Assembly: GCA_964482435.1 (NCBI GenBank)
Contig: CAYZXL010000059.1
Coordinates: forward strand, 1 to 30,978
Direction: 5' to 3'
Length of the DNA: 30,978 nucleotides
Source of the DNA: CAYZXL01 sp964482435
Lineage (GTDB): Bacteria > Auribacterota > JABMQX01
Part shown: piece by piece, positions 19,341 to 28,756 of the stretch
How positions within the stretch are numbered: position 1 is the stretch's first letter
How the letters are laid out: each line of letters starts with the position of its first letter
Notes under the pieces: generated by a model
Seen by the model: the letters and a program-made list of their open reading frames with translations, nothing else
The model's database searches: none
Told to the model about the DNA's origin: nothing
Program-made: the position numbers and the translations under genes

Positions 19341-20393
19341 ATGGGAACTCGGGAGGGAATTCAGAACAAGCGGGCGAGAAAAATCAGTCGCCGCGAAGTG
19401 TTCAAGTTTGCCGCAGGGGCAGGAGGAACGCTTGTCCTGGGCGGCGGAGTGTTCGCCGGCTGCGGGCGCCGGAGCCAGCGAATGACGATTGGTGTGGCAT
19501 TCGAGACTTTGCAGACCGAGTACTGGGTGGCGAGCATTGAAACCATACGTACGGAACTGCAAAAGCGCAAAATCGCAATGCTGGAGGCAATCGCGAATGG
19601 CGATGCGAACCGGCAGTTCGAGCAGACCAAGAATTTCATCGCCCGCAGAGTTGACGGGATCATCATCGCCCCGAAAGACAAGCAGACTGTCATACCTATG
19701 ATACGAGCGGCCAACCGAGCCAATATCCCGATTGTGCTCTATAATCGCCCGCCGGCCAAGAGTGATGCGAGGTGCGTTACGGTAGTTGCCGATAATCACG
19801 CGATTACAAAGGCCACGGTCGAATACATGGCTCAGCAGGCAAGGGAATCGGGCAAACAATATAAGGCTATGATTCTCATCGGCGATCTGGGCGATATCAA
19901 TGCGATCGGGCGCAGGGATGGATTTGATGATGTTGTCAAGAATCACAGAGACATCATCGAAGTCGTGGCTCGCATTCCAACAGAGTGGAACCAGGAAAAG
20001 GCTCTGGCTGGCGTCAGAAACGCGCTGCAGGCAAACTCGGGCATCAACTTCATCTTCACATCGTCGGACTTTCTGTTTCCTTCCATCGTCTCGGCGTTGA
20101 CAAACGCAGGCAAGTACAAAAAGATCGGCGAGGAAGGGCACGTTCTCATGGGAGGTTTTGACGGCGATGCCACAGCATATCGGATGTTAGTGGATCGTTA
20201 TCTCGACGCCGACGGTGTTCAGGATATGTACTTCGAATGCTCTGCTGCCGTTCAGGCGATCCTGGATCTCAAGGCTAATAAGATAGTCCAGGAAACCATC
20301 CCGGATAAGGGATTTGTGATTCACCAGGGCAACCTGAACGAGGCAGCGTCCCGAATGTGGGGTGCCAACGTCGGAAAATCGGGTCGCGTTTAG
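19341..20393 (+). CDS. Sugar ABC transporter substrate-binding lipoprotein (RbsB-like)
   Basis: A 350-residue periplasmic-binding protein of the ribose/galactose type. GGAGG lies 10 bases before the ATG. The N-terminus has both a twin-arginine motif (SRREVFKF, residues 16-23) and a lipobox-like FAGC with Cys41, so it is probably exported by Tat and lipid-anchored. The mature domain shows the class features: MTIGVAFETLQTEYW at the start of lobe one, FIARRVDGIIIAPKD, IPIVLYNRPP at the hinge side, GRRDGFDDVV and MGGFDGDATAY in lobe two. The ligand cannot be read from sequence. It is first of a four-gene import operon; the enzymes on the opposite strand suggest a sugar or polyol. Identity to any characterised RbsB is probably low, as the binding residues are not obvious. 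Confidence 0.9.
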   Translation: MGTREGIQNKRARKISRREVFKFAAGAGGTLVLGGGVFAGCGRRSQRMTIGVAFETLQTEYWVASIETIRTELQKRKIAMLEAIANGDANRQFEQTKNFIARRVDGIIIAPKDKQTVIPMIRAANRANIPIVLYNRPPAKSDARCVTVVADNHAITKATVEYMAQQARESGKQYKAMILIGDLGDINAIGRRDGFDDVVKNHRDIIEVVARIPTEWNQEKALAGVRNALQANSGINFIFTSSDFLFPSIVSALTNAGKYKKIGEEGHVLMGGFDGDATAYRMLVDRYLDADGVQDMYFECSAAVQAILDLKANKIVQETIPDKGFVIHQGNLNEAASRMWGANVGKSGRV

Positions 20394-20469
20394 GAACCAA
20401 ATTCACAACCAGTCTGGCCTGCTCGCAAAATCCCGGAGGGCCTCATGCAAAAGGGGGATTGGACTGCCG

Positions 20470-21513
20470 GTGAAGGAAGCCGTGGGCGCAGCGGATGATC
20501 CGAAAGCGAACAAAGCGAAAGCCCCCCGCTCTATTCAAAAACAAGGCCTCGCGAAGCGAGTGCTGTCTTCCCAGTACCTGGTGCTCTATCTCACCATCAT
20601 TTACTTTCTCAGTGTTTGGCCTTTTAGGCCAGGACTGGCCTCATGGGTGAACATCCAGAATATCTTCTCGAACATGTTGCCCCTTCTGGCTGTCGCCATC
20701 GGGCAGACGTTCGTTCTAATCACGGCCGGGATTGATTTGTCTGCCACTTCGACTGTCGCTCTGTCGAGTGTCCTTGGCGCGATGATTATGACCGCCGACA
20801 ACGGATTGCTTGGGGGAAGTGTCCTGGCTGCCCCGATCGGCATCCTCGCGATGTTAATCACCGGAGTATTGGCAGGCCTGTTCAACGGCACTGCGATCGC
20901 GCGGTTCCACATGCCGCCGTTCATGGTGACACTTACCACGATGATGTTCCTCAGCGGATTTTCGATCTGGCTGACGCAATCCGAGAAGATCTCCAATCTC
21001 CCGAGCGCGTTTACTGTCCTGGGCGAGGGAACGATAGGGTTCGTCCCCTACGCCCTGATCATCACCGCGGCCCTGGCCGCCATTGCCCATATCACCTTGC
21101 GTCACACAGTTACTGGCCGCCGGATGTACGCAATCGGACACAACGTGAAAGCCGCCGTTGTCTCGGGGATTCCCGTGGCTACAACCATAACCTTCACATA
21201 CGCGGTGAGTGGCGTTTGCGCGGCTGTAGCCTCGATTCTCTATACAGCTCGTCTTGAAACAGGCGACCCCGTTCTGGGACAGACAATCCTCCTCGACATC
21301 ATCGGCGCCACTGTCATCGGCGGGACAAGTCTGTTCGGCGGGAAGGGAAAGGTTCTCTGGACTGTGTTTGGCGTCCTGTTCATCACGGTCATAGATAACA
21401 GCCTGAACATGGTCGGGCTGTCGCACTTTGTCATCATGATTGTCAAGGGCACCGTCATCTTGCTCGCGGCTCTGATTGACGCCCTGCGCGCCCGTTTGCT
21501 CGCGAGCCAGTGA
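20470..21513 (+). CDS. Sugar ABC transporter permease 1 (RbsC-like)
   Basis: An inner-membrane permease of the BPD_transp_2 (ribose/xylose/AI-2) family, 347 residues from GTG 20470; RbsC is about 320. Another GTG at 20362 would overlap the binding-protein gene and add 36 unlikely residues; neither start has a strong ribosome site. About eight to ten hydrophobic segments are visible, from QYLVLYLTIIYFLSVW onward. The family block GQTFVLITAGIDLSATSTVAL and the late GGTSLFGGKGKVLWTVFGVL are both present. It shares these with the second permease at 23046, so the two probably form a heterodimeric channel, as in LsrCD or RhaPQ. It is separated by 15 bases from the ATPase gene. Confidence 0.9.
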   Translation: MKEAVGAADDPKANKAKAPRSIQKQGLAKRVLSSQYLVLYLTIIYFLSVWPFRPGLASWVNIQNIFSNMLPLLAVAIGQTFVLITAGIDLSATSTVALSSVLGAMIMTADNGLLGGSVLAAPIGILAMLITGVLAGLFNGTAIARFHMPPFMVTLTTMMFLSGFSIWLTQSEKISNLPSAFTVLGEGTIGFVPYALIITAALAAIAHITLRHTVTGRRMYAIGHNVKAAVVSGIPVATTITFTYAVSGVCAAVASILYTARLETGDPVLGQTILLDIIGATVIGGTSLFGGKGKVLWTVFGVLFITVIDNSLNMVGLSHFVIMIVKGTVILLAALIDALRARLLASQ

Positions 21514-21528
21514 TTCGGCGATTGCATT

Positions 21529-23049
21529 ATGAGCAAATACATGCTCGAGTACGAGAACGTGGGGAAAAGTTTCTTCGGCGTGCCCGTTCTCCGTAACGTC
21601 AATGTCCGTCTGGAGCAGGGACATGTTTTGGGGCTTGTGGGTGAGAACGGAGCCGGAAAGTCCACCCTCGTGAACATCCTTGGCGGAGTAGTAGCCGCCG
21701 ATTCGGGCACGATCAGGCTGTCAGGCGAGGATTACGTTCCGGAGAGCCCGGCGGAGGCATTCCGACACGGGATCGCCTTTATTCACCAGGACCTTAACCT
21801 CTTCACAAACCTGAGTATCGCCGAAAACATGTTCATCGCCGCGTTTCCAAAACGACGCATTGGAGGCGTTCCGCTGATCAACCGGAAGGCCATACGGTCG
21901 AAGACAAGGGAGCTGCTTCAATGGGTGGATTTGCGACTGCCTCCCGACACCGTCGTCGAAGAGCTGTCTCCGGGCGAGCGACAACTGGTCGAGATTGCGA
22001 AGGCGTTGGGCGCGGATGCCAGACTCATCATATTCGACGAGCCGACTACCTCTCTTACCTCGCGGGAAACGGAGCGTCTTTTCGCGATCATCGGGCGGTT
22101 GCGCGCACAGGGATTGTCAATGATTTATATCTCCCATATCCTCGGGGATGTCCTGGAACTGTCCGACGACATCGTAATCCTGCGGGACGGTGAGGTCGTG
22201 GGCACGGGCGCCAGAAACGAGTTCACATTGGAGAGAATGATCACGCTCATGGTGGGGCGCCAGATTGACCGACTCTATCCGCCCCGAGACACGGCACCAC
22301 CCACGGAAGCAATCCTGGAAGTCAAAGGCCTTTCGCAGCCGGGCATTGTGGAGAACATCAATTTCGTTCTCCAAAAAGGCGAGATACTGGGAATCTCGGG
22401 ATTGATGGGTTCTGGCCGCACCGAACTCGCTCGCATTTTGTTCGGCCTGGACCCATTCGAGCGGGGCGAGATTCTTCTGAAGGGAGTCCCACTCGGCCGG
22501 TGTTCACCCCGCGAACGGATCCGCCGTGGCATGGCGTTTCTCACGGAGGACCGTCGGGAAGAAGGGCTTCTGATGAACGCCAGCATCGCCGATAATATCG
22601 CGCTTGTGTCGCTCCCCTCGTTTGGACGAGCGCTTCCAAAGTTGCTCAAGGAGTCGGAAATGTACAGCGCCGTAAATGAAGTGGCGGTTTCCGTGCAGCT
22701 TCCATGCACCGGCCTGGACCGGCGCGAGGCAAAGACCCTCAGTGGCGGAAACCAGCAAAAGCTTGTTCTCGCAAAATGGCTTCTGGAAAAGCCGCTCGTT
22801 TTCATACTTGATGAGCCGACCCGCGGGATTGATGTGGGCGCCAAATACGAAGTTTACAGGATAATGAATGACCTGGCGGCGAAAGGAACAGGGCTGCTCT
22901 TCATCTCCTCAGAGATCGAAGAGTTGATCGGAATGTGTGACCGCATCCTGATAATGAGCAACGGCGAAATTCAGACTTGTATCGAGCGACCTGATTTCGA
23001 CAAGGAGAAAATCCTCCGCGCTGCCCTTCGGGGGGACATCATTCCATGA
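21529..23049 (+). CDS. Sugar ABC transporter double ATPase (RbsA/MglA-like)
   Basis: A 506-residue ATPase with two fused nucleotide-binding domains, the usual size of RbsA/MglA/RhaT. The first domain has Walker A GENGAGKST (38-46), signature LSPGERQ (146-152) and Walker B LIIFDEPT (near 167-173). The second has a degenerate Walker A-like GLMGSGRTE near 290, signature LSGGNQQK (404-411) and FILDEPTRGIDVGAKYE. This asymmetry is normal for the family: one site hydrolyses ATP efficiently. It powers the two permeases on the cytoplasmic face. Its stop overlaps the ATG of permease 2 (ATGA), which suggests translational coupling. There is no strong ribosome site before 21529. Confidence 0.94.
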   Translation: MSKYMLEYENVGKSFFGVPVLRNVNVRLEQGHVLGLVGENGAGKSTLVNILGGVVAADSGTIRLSGEDYVPESPAEAFRHGIAFIHQDLNLFTNLSIAENMFIAAFPKRRIGGVPLINRKAIRSKTRELLQWVDLRLPPDTVVEELSPGERQLVEIAKALGADARLIIFDEPTTSLTSRETERLFAIIGRLRAQGLSMIYISHILGDVLELSDDIVILRDGEVVGTGARNEFTLERMITLMVGRQIDRLYPPRDTAPPTEAILEVKGLSQPGIVENINFVLQKGEILGISGLMGSGRTELARILFGLDPFERGEILLKGVPLGRCSPRERIRRGMAFLTEDRREEGLLMNASIADNIALVSLPSFGRALPKLLKESEMYSAVNEVAVSVQLPCTGLDRREAKTLSGGNQQKLVLAKWLLEKPLVFILDEPTRGIDVGAKYEVYRIMNDLAAKGTGLLFISSEIEELIGMCDRILIMSNGEIQTCIERPDFDKEKILRAALRGDIIP

Positions 23050-24032
23050 CTGCCAGCAGAACCAACACTCTCATGTTCGCGCTGAGAAACGCTCCGGTGA
23101 TATTATTCGTGCTGGTGTTTGGCGCATTCGCCGTTCTCTCACCCCAATTCCGTACGTTGGATAACCTCGTGAATATCCTAATTCAATCATCGTCCATCGG
23201 CATCGTGGCCATCGGCATGACGTTCGTTCTATTGACGGCGGGGATTGACCTGTCCGTCGGCGCAGTTATGTTCTTGTCGGCTGCGATCGCTGGAAAGCTG
23301 ATTTCAGCCGGACAGCCAGTCGCACTTGCGTTTGCCATCATCCTTCTTGTCGGAGCTCTGTACGGGACTCTGAACGCCTTCTTCATTACCCGGTTCAAAA
23401 TCCTGCCCTTCGTAGTGACCTTGTCAACACTCTATGCGGGACGGGGCTTGAGCCTGCTGATCACGCAGACCCGCGCGATAAATCTCCCTGACATGGTTCA
23501 AATTGGGTCCGCAGGCATACTATGGGTTCCTGTTCCGGTGTTGGTATTCGGTGGTGTGCTGGTCGTTGCCCATGGTGTGCTGACGAGAACGGCCCTGGGA
23601 CGTCACGTTTACGCGATCGGAAACGACCTGGAAGCCGCGAAAAAGGCCGGGATCAACACGACCCGCGTGCTTTTTCTCGTATACGTCGTCAGCGGCCTCC
23701 ACGCGGCGGTCGGCGGCCTCGTCCTGCTTTCGCAGCTCGGTGCCGTATCCCCAACATTTGGCTACCAACGTGAGTTCGCCGCCATTGCGGCAGCTGTCCT
23801 CGGCGGAACAAGCCTCTTTGGAGGAAAAGGCAAGGTCTTTCCCGGCACTGTTCTCGGTGCGATTCTGATCCAGACAGTCGAAAATGGCCTGGTCATCGTG
23901 AACGCGGACCCATACATCTATCCGCTCATCACAAGCTCCATCATCTTCCTCGCCGTCTTCATAGACAGCGTCCGGCACACTCAACTCCAGCAACTCAAAC
24001 GGCGCAAGATTCGCGCGGGTGCGTGCGGCTGA
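23046..24032 (+). CDS. Sugar ABC transporter permease 2 (RbsC-like)
   Basis: A 328-residue inner-membrane permease, a paralogue of the one at 20470. It starts within the stop of the ATPase gene (ATGA overlap), a sign of coupled translation and fixed stoichiometry. Hydrophobic segments begin with VILFVLVFGAFAVL; the family block GMTFVLLTAGIDLSVGAVMFL and GGTSLFGGKGKVFPGTVLGA are clear. With permease 1 it probably forms a heterodimer. It ends the operon, 67 bases from the convergent kinase gene; a CAGCCG/CGGCTG inverted repeat lies at 24084-24097 in that gap, without a T-run. Confidence 0.93.
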   Translation: MTASRTNTLMFALRNAPVILFVLVFGAFAVLSPQFRTLDNLVNILIQSSSIGIVAIGMTFVLLTAGIDLSVGAVMFLSAAIAGKLISAGQPVALAFAIILLVGALYGTLNAFFITRFKILPFVVTLSTLYAGRGLSLLITQTRAINLPDMVQIGSAGILWVPVPVLVFGGVLVVAHGVLTRTALGRHVYAIGNDLEAAKKAGINTTRVLFLVYVVSGLHAAVGGLVLLSQLGAVSPTFGYQREFAAIAAAVLGGTSLFGGKGKVFPGTVLGAILIQTVENGLVIVNADPYIYPLITSSIIFLAVFIDSVRHTQLQQLKRRKIRAGACG

Positions 24033-24099
24033 CATACGGGAAGCCGTGCCACGTTCCGCCGAGTCGTGGTAGCGATCCGGTGCCAGCCGGTCGGCTGAC

Positions 24100-25605
24100 T
24101 CACAATTGCCGGAGAAGGGGGATAATCGTTGGATAGATTTGCCGATAGAGTTGATACCGGCCCTCGTAGGCCGAACAGCCCGCGGGCTGAGGCTCAACGC
24201 GCCTTTGCAAGTTCACTGTTTCGGCCACGGCGCGTTCCAGACCAGGATATATGCCGGCCCCCGCGCCAGCGAGCAGAGCAGCTCCCAGGCAGGCGGCCTC
24301 GGTAACCTGCGGGACGCTCAAGGGGATTCTGCAAATGTCTGCCTTCAACTGCAACCAGAGAGGGCTGCGAGAGCCCCCGCCCACAGCGCGCAGTTCATGA
24401 ATTCCCACGCCAGCCTCCCTCAAAAGGTCAAGATTGATGCGGAGCTCAAACGTAAGTCCTTCCAGGACAGCCTTCGCAAGGGTCGCGCGGTCGGCGGCAA
24501 AGGTCAGCCCCAAAATCGCCCCCCTGGAGGAGGTGTCCAGCCAGGGCGTGCCGCTGCCGGAGAAATGTGGCAGGACCATCACACCTGTTGGCCCGTCGGG
24601 CGCATGAGCCAGGATTAAATCATACGGATCCTGTCGAGTGGTTTTCGCCTTCTCGCATTCCGCCGCGCAAAATGTATCACGAAACCATCGGAGCAGAAGC
24701 CCGCCGCTATGGTTGAGCGTCATCGCAAGATAGAGCCCCGGCACCACATGGCGATAGACGGAGATGTTGCTCTGGCGAAGGTTCTCGTTCAGCGTCGGGC
24801 TTGCCAGGGCCACTTCTACGACTTCAGCCGTACCCGTGGAGACCATGGCAAGTCCCGCCCGTACAACTCCGCTACCCAGCGCTGCACAGGCCTGGTCGTG
24901 TCCGCCACTGGCGATCAGAACCTCGTCGGCAAAACCCAATTCACGCGCGAGAGCGGGGCGCAGCGAGCCCACAATCCCACCACCCGCCGGCGCCAACGGG
25001 GCCAGACGTTCGCGCTCGATCGCGCACTTCGACAAAATGTCGTCCGCCCAATCGCCGGTGGATAGGTCATACATCTGTGTGCGCGAAGCAAGGCAGTGAC
25101 TGATTACAGCGCGGCCGGTCAAACGTCGGACGAAGAAATCCTCGCACAGCAAGAATTGATCGGCGGCTTTCCAGACTTCCGCGTCGTGTCGCTGCAGCCA
25201 GAGAAGCTTGGGCAAGGTGTTGATGGTGTGCAGCGGCATGCCGGTGCGGTTGAAGAGTGTCTCGGCGCCGAATCGCTCCGCCAACCAACGGTTCTCGTCA
25301 CTGGTGCGGGTGTCCATTCCGAGAATCGCCGATCGAAGCGCTCTTCCATCGGCGCCAACGGGGACAATGGCTTCGCCCTGAACCGACAGCGCCATAGCCT
25401 CTGGCGGATCCTCGGCCGCCGCGACGGCCTCGCAAATCGCCTTCCAGGCAAGTCGCCAGACGTTCTCCGCGTCCTGCTCGGCCCAGTGCGCACGCGGGGT
25501 GAGAATGGGATACTCCCGGACTGCCCGACCAAGAATAGTGCCGTCCGAGCGGAATACAATCGCCTTACACCCGGTGGTTCCGATGTCCAGGCCAAGAATT
25601 GACAT
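24100..25605 (-). CDS. FGGY-family sugar kinase (xylulokinase-like)
   Basis: A 501-residue kinase of the FGGY family, which phosphorylates ketoses and polyols with ATP in the cytoplasm. The N-terminal phosphate-binding motif GLDIGTTGCKAIVF (5-18), GGHDQACAALGSG with the catalytic Asp237, the STGTAEV turn and the C-terminal AVGGGSRSPLWLQLKADI are all present; length is normal. It looks closest to the XylB branch, but the family has many substrates (xylulose, erythritol, ribulose, fuculose, AI-2, glycerol), so I give no gene symbol. It is last on the minus strand after the broken isomerase gene, 39 bases away, and convergent with the ABC operon. The ribosome site is weak; coupling to the gene upstream is possible. 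Confidence 0.9.
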   Translation of the reverse strand: MSILGLDIGTTGCKAIVFRSDGTILGRAVREYPILTPRAHWAEQDAENVWRLAWKAICEAVAAAEDPPEAMALSVQGEAIVPVGADGRALRSAILGMDTRTSDENRWLAERFGAETLFNRTGMPLHTINTLPKLLWLQRHDAEVWKAADQFLLCEDFFVRRLTGRAVISHCLASRTQMYDLSTGDWADDILSKCAIERERLAPLAPAGGGIVGSLRPALARELGFADEVLIASGGHDQACAALGSGVVRAGLAMVSTGTAEVVEVALASPTLNENLRQSNISVYRHVVPGLYLAMTLNHSGGLLLRWFRDTFCAAECEKAKTTRQDPYDLILAHAPDGPTGVMVLPHFSGSGTPWLDTSSRGAILGLTFAADRATLAKAVLEGLTFELRINLDLLREAGVGIHELRAVGGGSRSPLWLQLKADICRIPLSVPQVTEAACLGAALLAGAGAGIYPGLERAVAETVNLQRRVEPQPAGCSAYEGRYQLYRQIYPTIIPLLRQL

Positions 25606-25644
25606 GACTAAGCACCGGCACGTTTTGCTTTCGCGGTAGCGACC

Positions 25645-26232
25645 TCAGCCCCGATGAAGATGCACATCCCAGCCACGATATGTCGCAAAGGCTTCGGCCA
25701 AGATGTCGGCTGACTGTGAGGCGCTCACCGCAACGTGGTGTTCAAAGCCGTGCTTGCAGACGTGCTGCATCAGCTTTTGCATTTCCGGCATTTCCACGAC
25801 AGCGCGGGCTCCGAACGCTCCAAGAGGACCGTCTATAAACTGGCCCTCGCCGAGATACCAGCGAATTCGGCCGTTCTCGTCGTTGCTCGACAGTGAACTC
25901 CCCGGGACAACCCGGGTACGCCCGCACGAGAATGGGTACGTTGACTGCGGAAAGCTTAATTGTCTCGGCCGCGCCCTTTTCGTCCTCAAAGTTCGGCAGT
26001 GTGACCAGCACGGCATCAATCCGTTCGCAGTCGGCACGGAAAAGTTCGGCACAGCGCTTCGTATGCTCCCACACTTCCACGGCCCCCCAGTTTCGTGTCT
26101 CTTTCGTCAAGAATGACAGGCTCAACGTTCATATCCTCCCGGACCGACAAGACCTTCTTGTGTCCCCCGGTAACAAGCCGGTCAGGGGAAGAATCGGTTT
26201 TCGACGATTATGGCTAACCTGGCTCTTGTCAT
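25645..26232 (-). pseudogene. Broken FucI-family sugar isomerase (internal deletion and frameshifts)
   Basis: Four pieces in different frames line up with the start and end of an L-fucose/L-arabinose-isomerase-family protein. From ATG 26232: RARLAIIVENRFFP. After a +1 slip in the G4 run at 26185-26188: DRLVTGGHKKVLSVRED and NVEPVILDERDTKL. After a second +1 slip in the C6 run at 26083-26088: GAVEVWEHTKRCAELF to VNVPILVRAYPG. Then a jump near 25895-25916 (CCCGGG twice, 10 bases apart) to the C-terminal part NGRIRWYLGEGQFIDG to YRGWDVHLHRG. Family members have roughly 480 residues; only about 195 codons remain, so about 300 internal codons, including the metal site, are absent. It lies between the DRL-like gene and the kinase. 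The one-base slips in runs could be read errors; the deletion is harder to explain that way. Confidence 0.75.
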
Positions 26233-26280
26233 GTTTCGGATGTCCTTTGATTTGTCGTTTTCAGTGATGCGCGCCGGTCG

Positions 26281-27630
26281 TCACTCCATGCCCAACTGAT
26301 CGACCGACCTGAGCAGTTCTTCCTCGGTCATCTCCCCAGCCACCCACGTGTCCTGAAGACGACGCAGAGACAAAACGGTGCACGGCTCGTTTAGTGCCAC
26401 ATCGGCGAGTGTAATCGGTGTGTCCTTTCGGACCGAACGAATAAGCTTCGCTCCCTTCGCCAGACCGACGGGCAACAGGCCCTCCTCCTTTGCAGTTTCA
26501 TATCGGTCAATGAGGCTGTAGAAAGTGCAACCCCCGATCCCGTCCAGCACATCGCCCGGCTGCAGGTCGCATTTCGCCACGGCGAAAACCTCCGAAACCA
26601 GTCGCGAGAGCGGGGCCATATTCGATTTCTTCCGGATGACCAGCATTGCACAGGTTAACGGCACCTCAATGCTGCAAAGGTGGTACGGGCGAAAAAGGGT
26701 ATAATACGGGCCGTTCCCCATGTCCCGTAGCACCAACGCTTCGCGGAGGCGAGGGTGATCTGTGGTAACAATCACGAAAACGCCGGGAGCGATCCTCCCC
26801 ACGCCGTAGTCAACCACGCCGATTCTATTCAAGATTCCGCCGTGCTGTCTCAATGCGAAGGTGCTGTGTAGCTCATCTCGGTCGGTTGATGGGCCGTGCA
26901 TACCCCGGACATCGGGAACAAGCCCCGTCGCGTTGGAGACGGCGGCCATTTCGATCATTGTCTTGCTGCCATCAACGAATTCAATGAGCATGTTGGGTGA
27001 AACCCCGCGACGCGCGGCCTCTCTGGCCCAGACTTCGTCGGTTGGCCTGGCGTACCGGTCGAGGGGATTGTTCTTGCCTTTCCCGGCAGCCACAATCGTA
27101 AACCCGAGCGAATCAGCAAAATCGTAGAGTTCTTTGCACGCCGCTGGCTCGTCGCCCGCCGCCAGAGAATAGCGCACGCCTTTCTGCTTCGCATACCAGT
27201 TTAAAATGGGACCGACAGTTATATCCGTTTCAACGTTCATCGTTGCCATGGGATGCCCGCGGCGCGCCGACCGCAGCGCGGCCCGAGCGCCGATCTCCGG
27301 AACGCCAGTCGCCTCCAGCATGACGTCAATGCGATTCATGTCCGTGACCACGCGGTAGTCGCTGGAGACGACCCTTTTTCCCCCAGCAACCGCGTCGTCC
27401 GCCTCTGCTGGGGTCCGGGCTTCAACCACCTCGCCCTCAAGCAACCCTATTTTGTAGGCATCCCTCGCTCGTTGAAGGTCAACATCGGCGGCTATAACAA
27501 CGTCAATTCCTTTCATCATCTTGACCTGCGCAACGACATCCGTGCCCATCTGGCCGGCGCCCACCAGCCCGATTTTGACCGGGTCGCCAGCAGCTTCGCG
27601 TGCCGCCAGTTCTTCATTGATTCCTATCAT
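26281..27630 (-). CDS. DRL-family NAD(P)-dependent oxidoreductase (DXP-reductoisomerase-like, SAF domain)
   Basis: A 449-residue cytoplasmic oxidoreductase, often annotated as homoserine-dehydrogenase-like. The Rossmann motif GLVGAGQMGTD is at 21-31. MNVETDITVGP (131-141), YSLAAGDEPAACKEL (154-168) and AAGKGKNNPLDRY (181-193) agree with what I recall of Brucella DRL (DXR-II), which turns deoxyxylulose phosphate into methylerythritol phosphate. The C-terminal part (about 350-449, CDLQPGDVLDGIGG, GAKLIRSVRKDTPITLADV) is SAF-like. The family has several branches; a place between a sugar dehydrogenase and a sugar kinase suggests a catabolic sugar-phosphate or polyol substrate rather than isoprenoid synthesis. 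Its ATG overlaps the dehydrogenase stop (ATGA). No aspartokinase or threonine gene is nearby, against a homoserine role. Confidence 0.8.
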   Translation of the reverse strand: MIGINEELAAREAAGDPVKIGLVGAGQMGTDVVAQVKMMKGIDVVIAADVDLQRARDAYKIGLLEGEVVEARTPAEADDAVAGGKRVVSSDYRVVTDMNRIDVMLEATGVPEIGARAALRSARRGHPMATMNVETDITVGPILNWYAKQKGVRYSLAAGDEPAACKELYDFADSLGFTIVAAGKGKNNPLDRYARPTDEVWAREAARRGVSPNMLIEFVDGSKTMIEMAAVSNATGLVPDVRGMHGPSTDRDELHSTFALRQHGGILNRIGVVDYGVGRIAPGVFVIVTTDHPRLREALVLRDMGNGPYYTLFRPYHLCSIEVPLTCAMLVIRKKSNMAPLSRLVSEVFAVAKCDLQPGDVLDGIGGCTFYSLIDRYETAKEEGLLPVGLAKGAKLIRSVRKDTPITLADVALNEPCTVLSLRRLQDTWVAGEMTEEELLRSVDQLGME

Positions 27631-28682
27631 AGGTTCTGCCCCGACATCGTGACCATCACTTTGAGGCCCTGGCCTCCGGCGGCGGTTTCAAACGCCTCGC
27701 CAATTCCTTCAATCGGATATGTATGCGTAATCAGAAGGTCCGACGGGATTACCTTTCGGCGAATCAGCTCTAACGCCTCCTCGTGGACCGTCGGATGATA
27801 GGAAAAAGAGCCAACGACCTCAATCTCACCGTAGTGAATCCGGTTCGCGTCGAGCGAAGTCATGGGGTCCGATTCTGGCAAGCCGCCGAAGAGCACGACC
27901 CGGCCTGCCTTGCGTACCATCTCCACGGCCTGCGCTTGTGTGCCAGCGACCGGGTTGGCGCAGATCACGATGTCCGCACCGAGCCCGCCTGTCATCCGAC
28001 GCACACGAGCGACAACATCTTCCCGCGATGGATCAATGATCGCTTCTGGCGCGAAGCGCGCGGCCAACTCACGGCGGCTCTCACCGGGTTCGGAGATGAT
28101 CACACGCGCTCCCCGCGCCCTGGCAATCACCGCATGGAGACATCCGATTGCGCCGGCGCCCAAAACGACTACTGTGTCCTTGAGGCTCGTTCCTGCCTTT
28201 TGATGGGCGGCGAGGACGGAACAACATGGCTCTGCCAGGGCACCTTCGAGGAAAGACATCTTCTCGAGCATCCGGTGAACTATCCCGTTTTTCAGTATTT
28301 CCTTCGTGAGGACCAACTTCTCGGCGAAACCACCGGGGTAACCTCGAGTGATGCCAATGAAATGGAGGTCATCGCACAAGTTATACATCCCATGGCGGCA
28401 GTAGTAGCACTGGCCACAACGTACATCCGGCGCGATGGCCAGACGATCGCCGGGCGAATAATTGCCGATTCCTTTCCCCACTTCCAGAACCATGCCCGCT
28501 GCTTCGTGGCCGGGGATAACGCCGTTGCTCCCCCTGGGCGGTCCCTCCTTCCAGCGCCGCAAGTCAGAGCCGCAGACCCCGCATGCCTCGACTTTCAGCA
28601 CGAGGCCTTCGTCCGGCGCGACCGGAACCGGAACTTCTCGGATTTCAAATTGGCGAGCTCCGACCAGCACAGCCGCTTTCAT
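27627..28682 (-). CDS. Zinc-dependent medium-chain dehydrogenase (sorbitol/polyol dehydrogenase-like)
   Basis: A 351-residue MDR alcohol dehydrogenase. The start at 28682 follows GAGAGGA by 7 bases; a frame opening at 28742 adds 20 unrelated residues. Catalytic-zinc ligands are Cys37 (GVCGSD), His59-Glu60 (GHEAAG) and Glu151 (AEPC). The structural zinc site is Cys89, 92, 95 and 103. The nucleotide motif GAGAIG is at 175-180, and Glu198 at the end of the second strand favours NAD. Such enzymes oxidise a polyol to a ketose or the reverse. It lies 74 bases after the SIS gene and overlaps the DRL-like gene by four bases (ATGA). In the pathway proposed here it would be the first oxidation step, but substrate choice cannot be read from sequence. 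Confidence 0.9.
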   Translation of the reverse strand: MKAAVLVGARQFEIREVPVPVAPDEGLVLKVEACGVCGSDLRRWKEGPPRGSNGVIPGHEAAGMVLEVGKGIGNYSPGDRLAIAPDVRCGQCYYCRHGMYNLCDDLHFIGITRGYPGGFAEKLVLTKEILKNGIVHRMLEKMSFLEGALAEPCCSVLAAHQKAGTSLKDTVVVLGAGAIGCLHAVIARARGARVIISEPGESRRELAARFAPEAIIDPSREDVVARVRRMTGGLGADIVICANPVAGTQAQAVEMVRKAGRVVLFGGLPESDPMTSLDANRIHYGEIEVVGSFSYHPTVHEEALELIRRKVIPSDLLITHTYPIEGIGEAFETAAGGQGLKVMVTMSGQNL

Positions 28683-28756
28683 CGAACAGTCCTCTCGCAA
28701 AGCCTCGCTTTCTTCTCGGCCACCTTTGGCCACTGCCTGCAATCATCAAATACAAA

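Noticed and set aside
24084..24097. Bidirectional terminator between the ABC operon and kinase gene
   Set aside because: The CAGCCG/CGGCTG repeat has a two-base centre and no T-run on either side.
26281..27630. Homoserine dehydrogenase of amino-acid synthesis
   Set aside because: The residues MNVE.D.T.GP, AGDEP and AGKGKNNP are those of the DRL family, and no threonine or methionine genes are adjacent.
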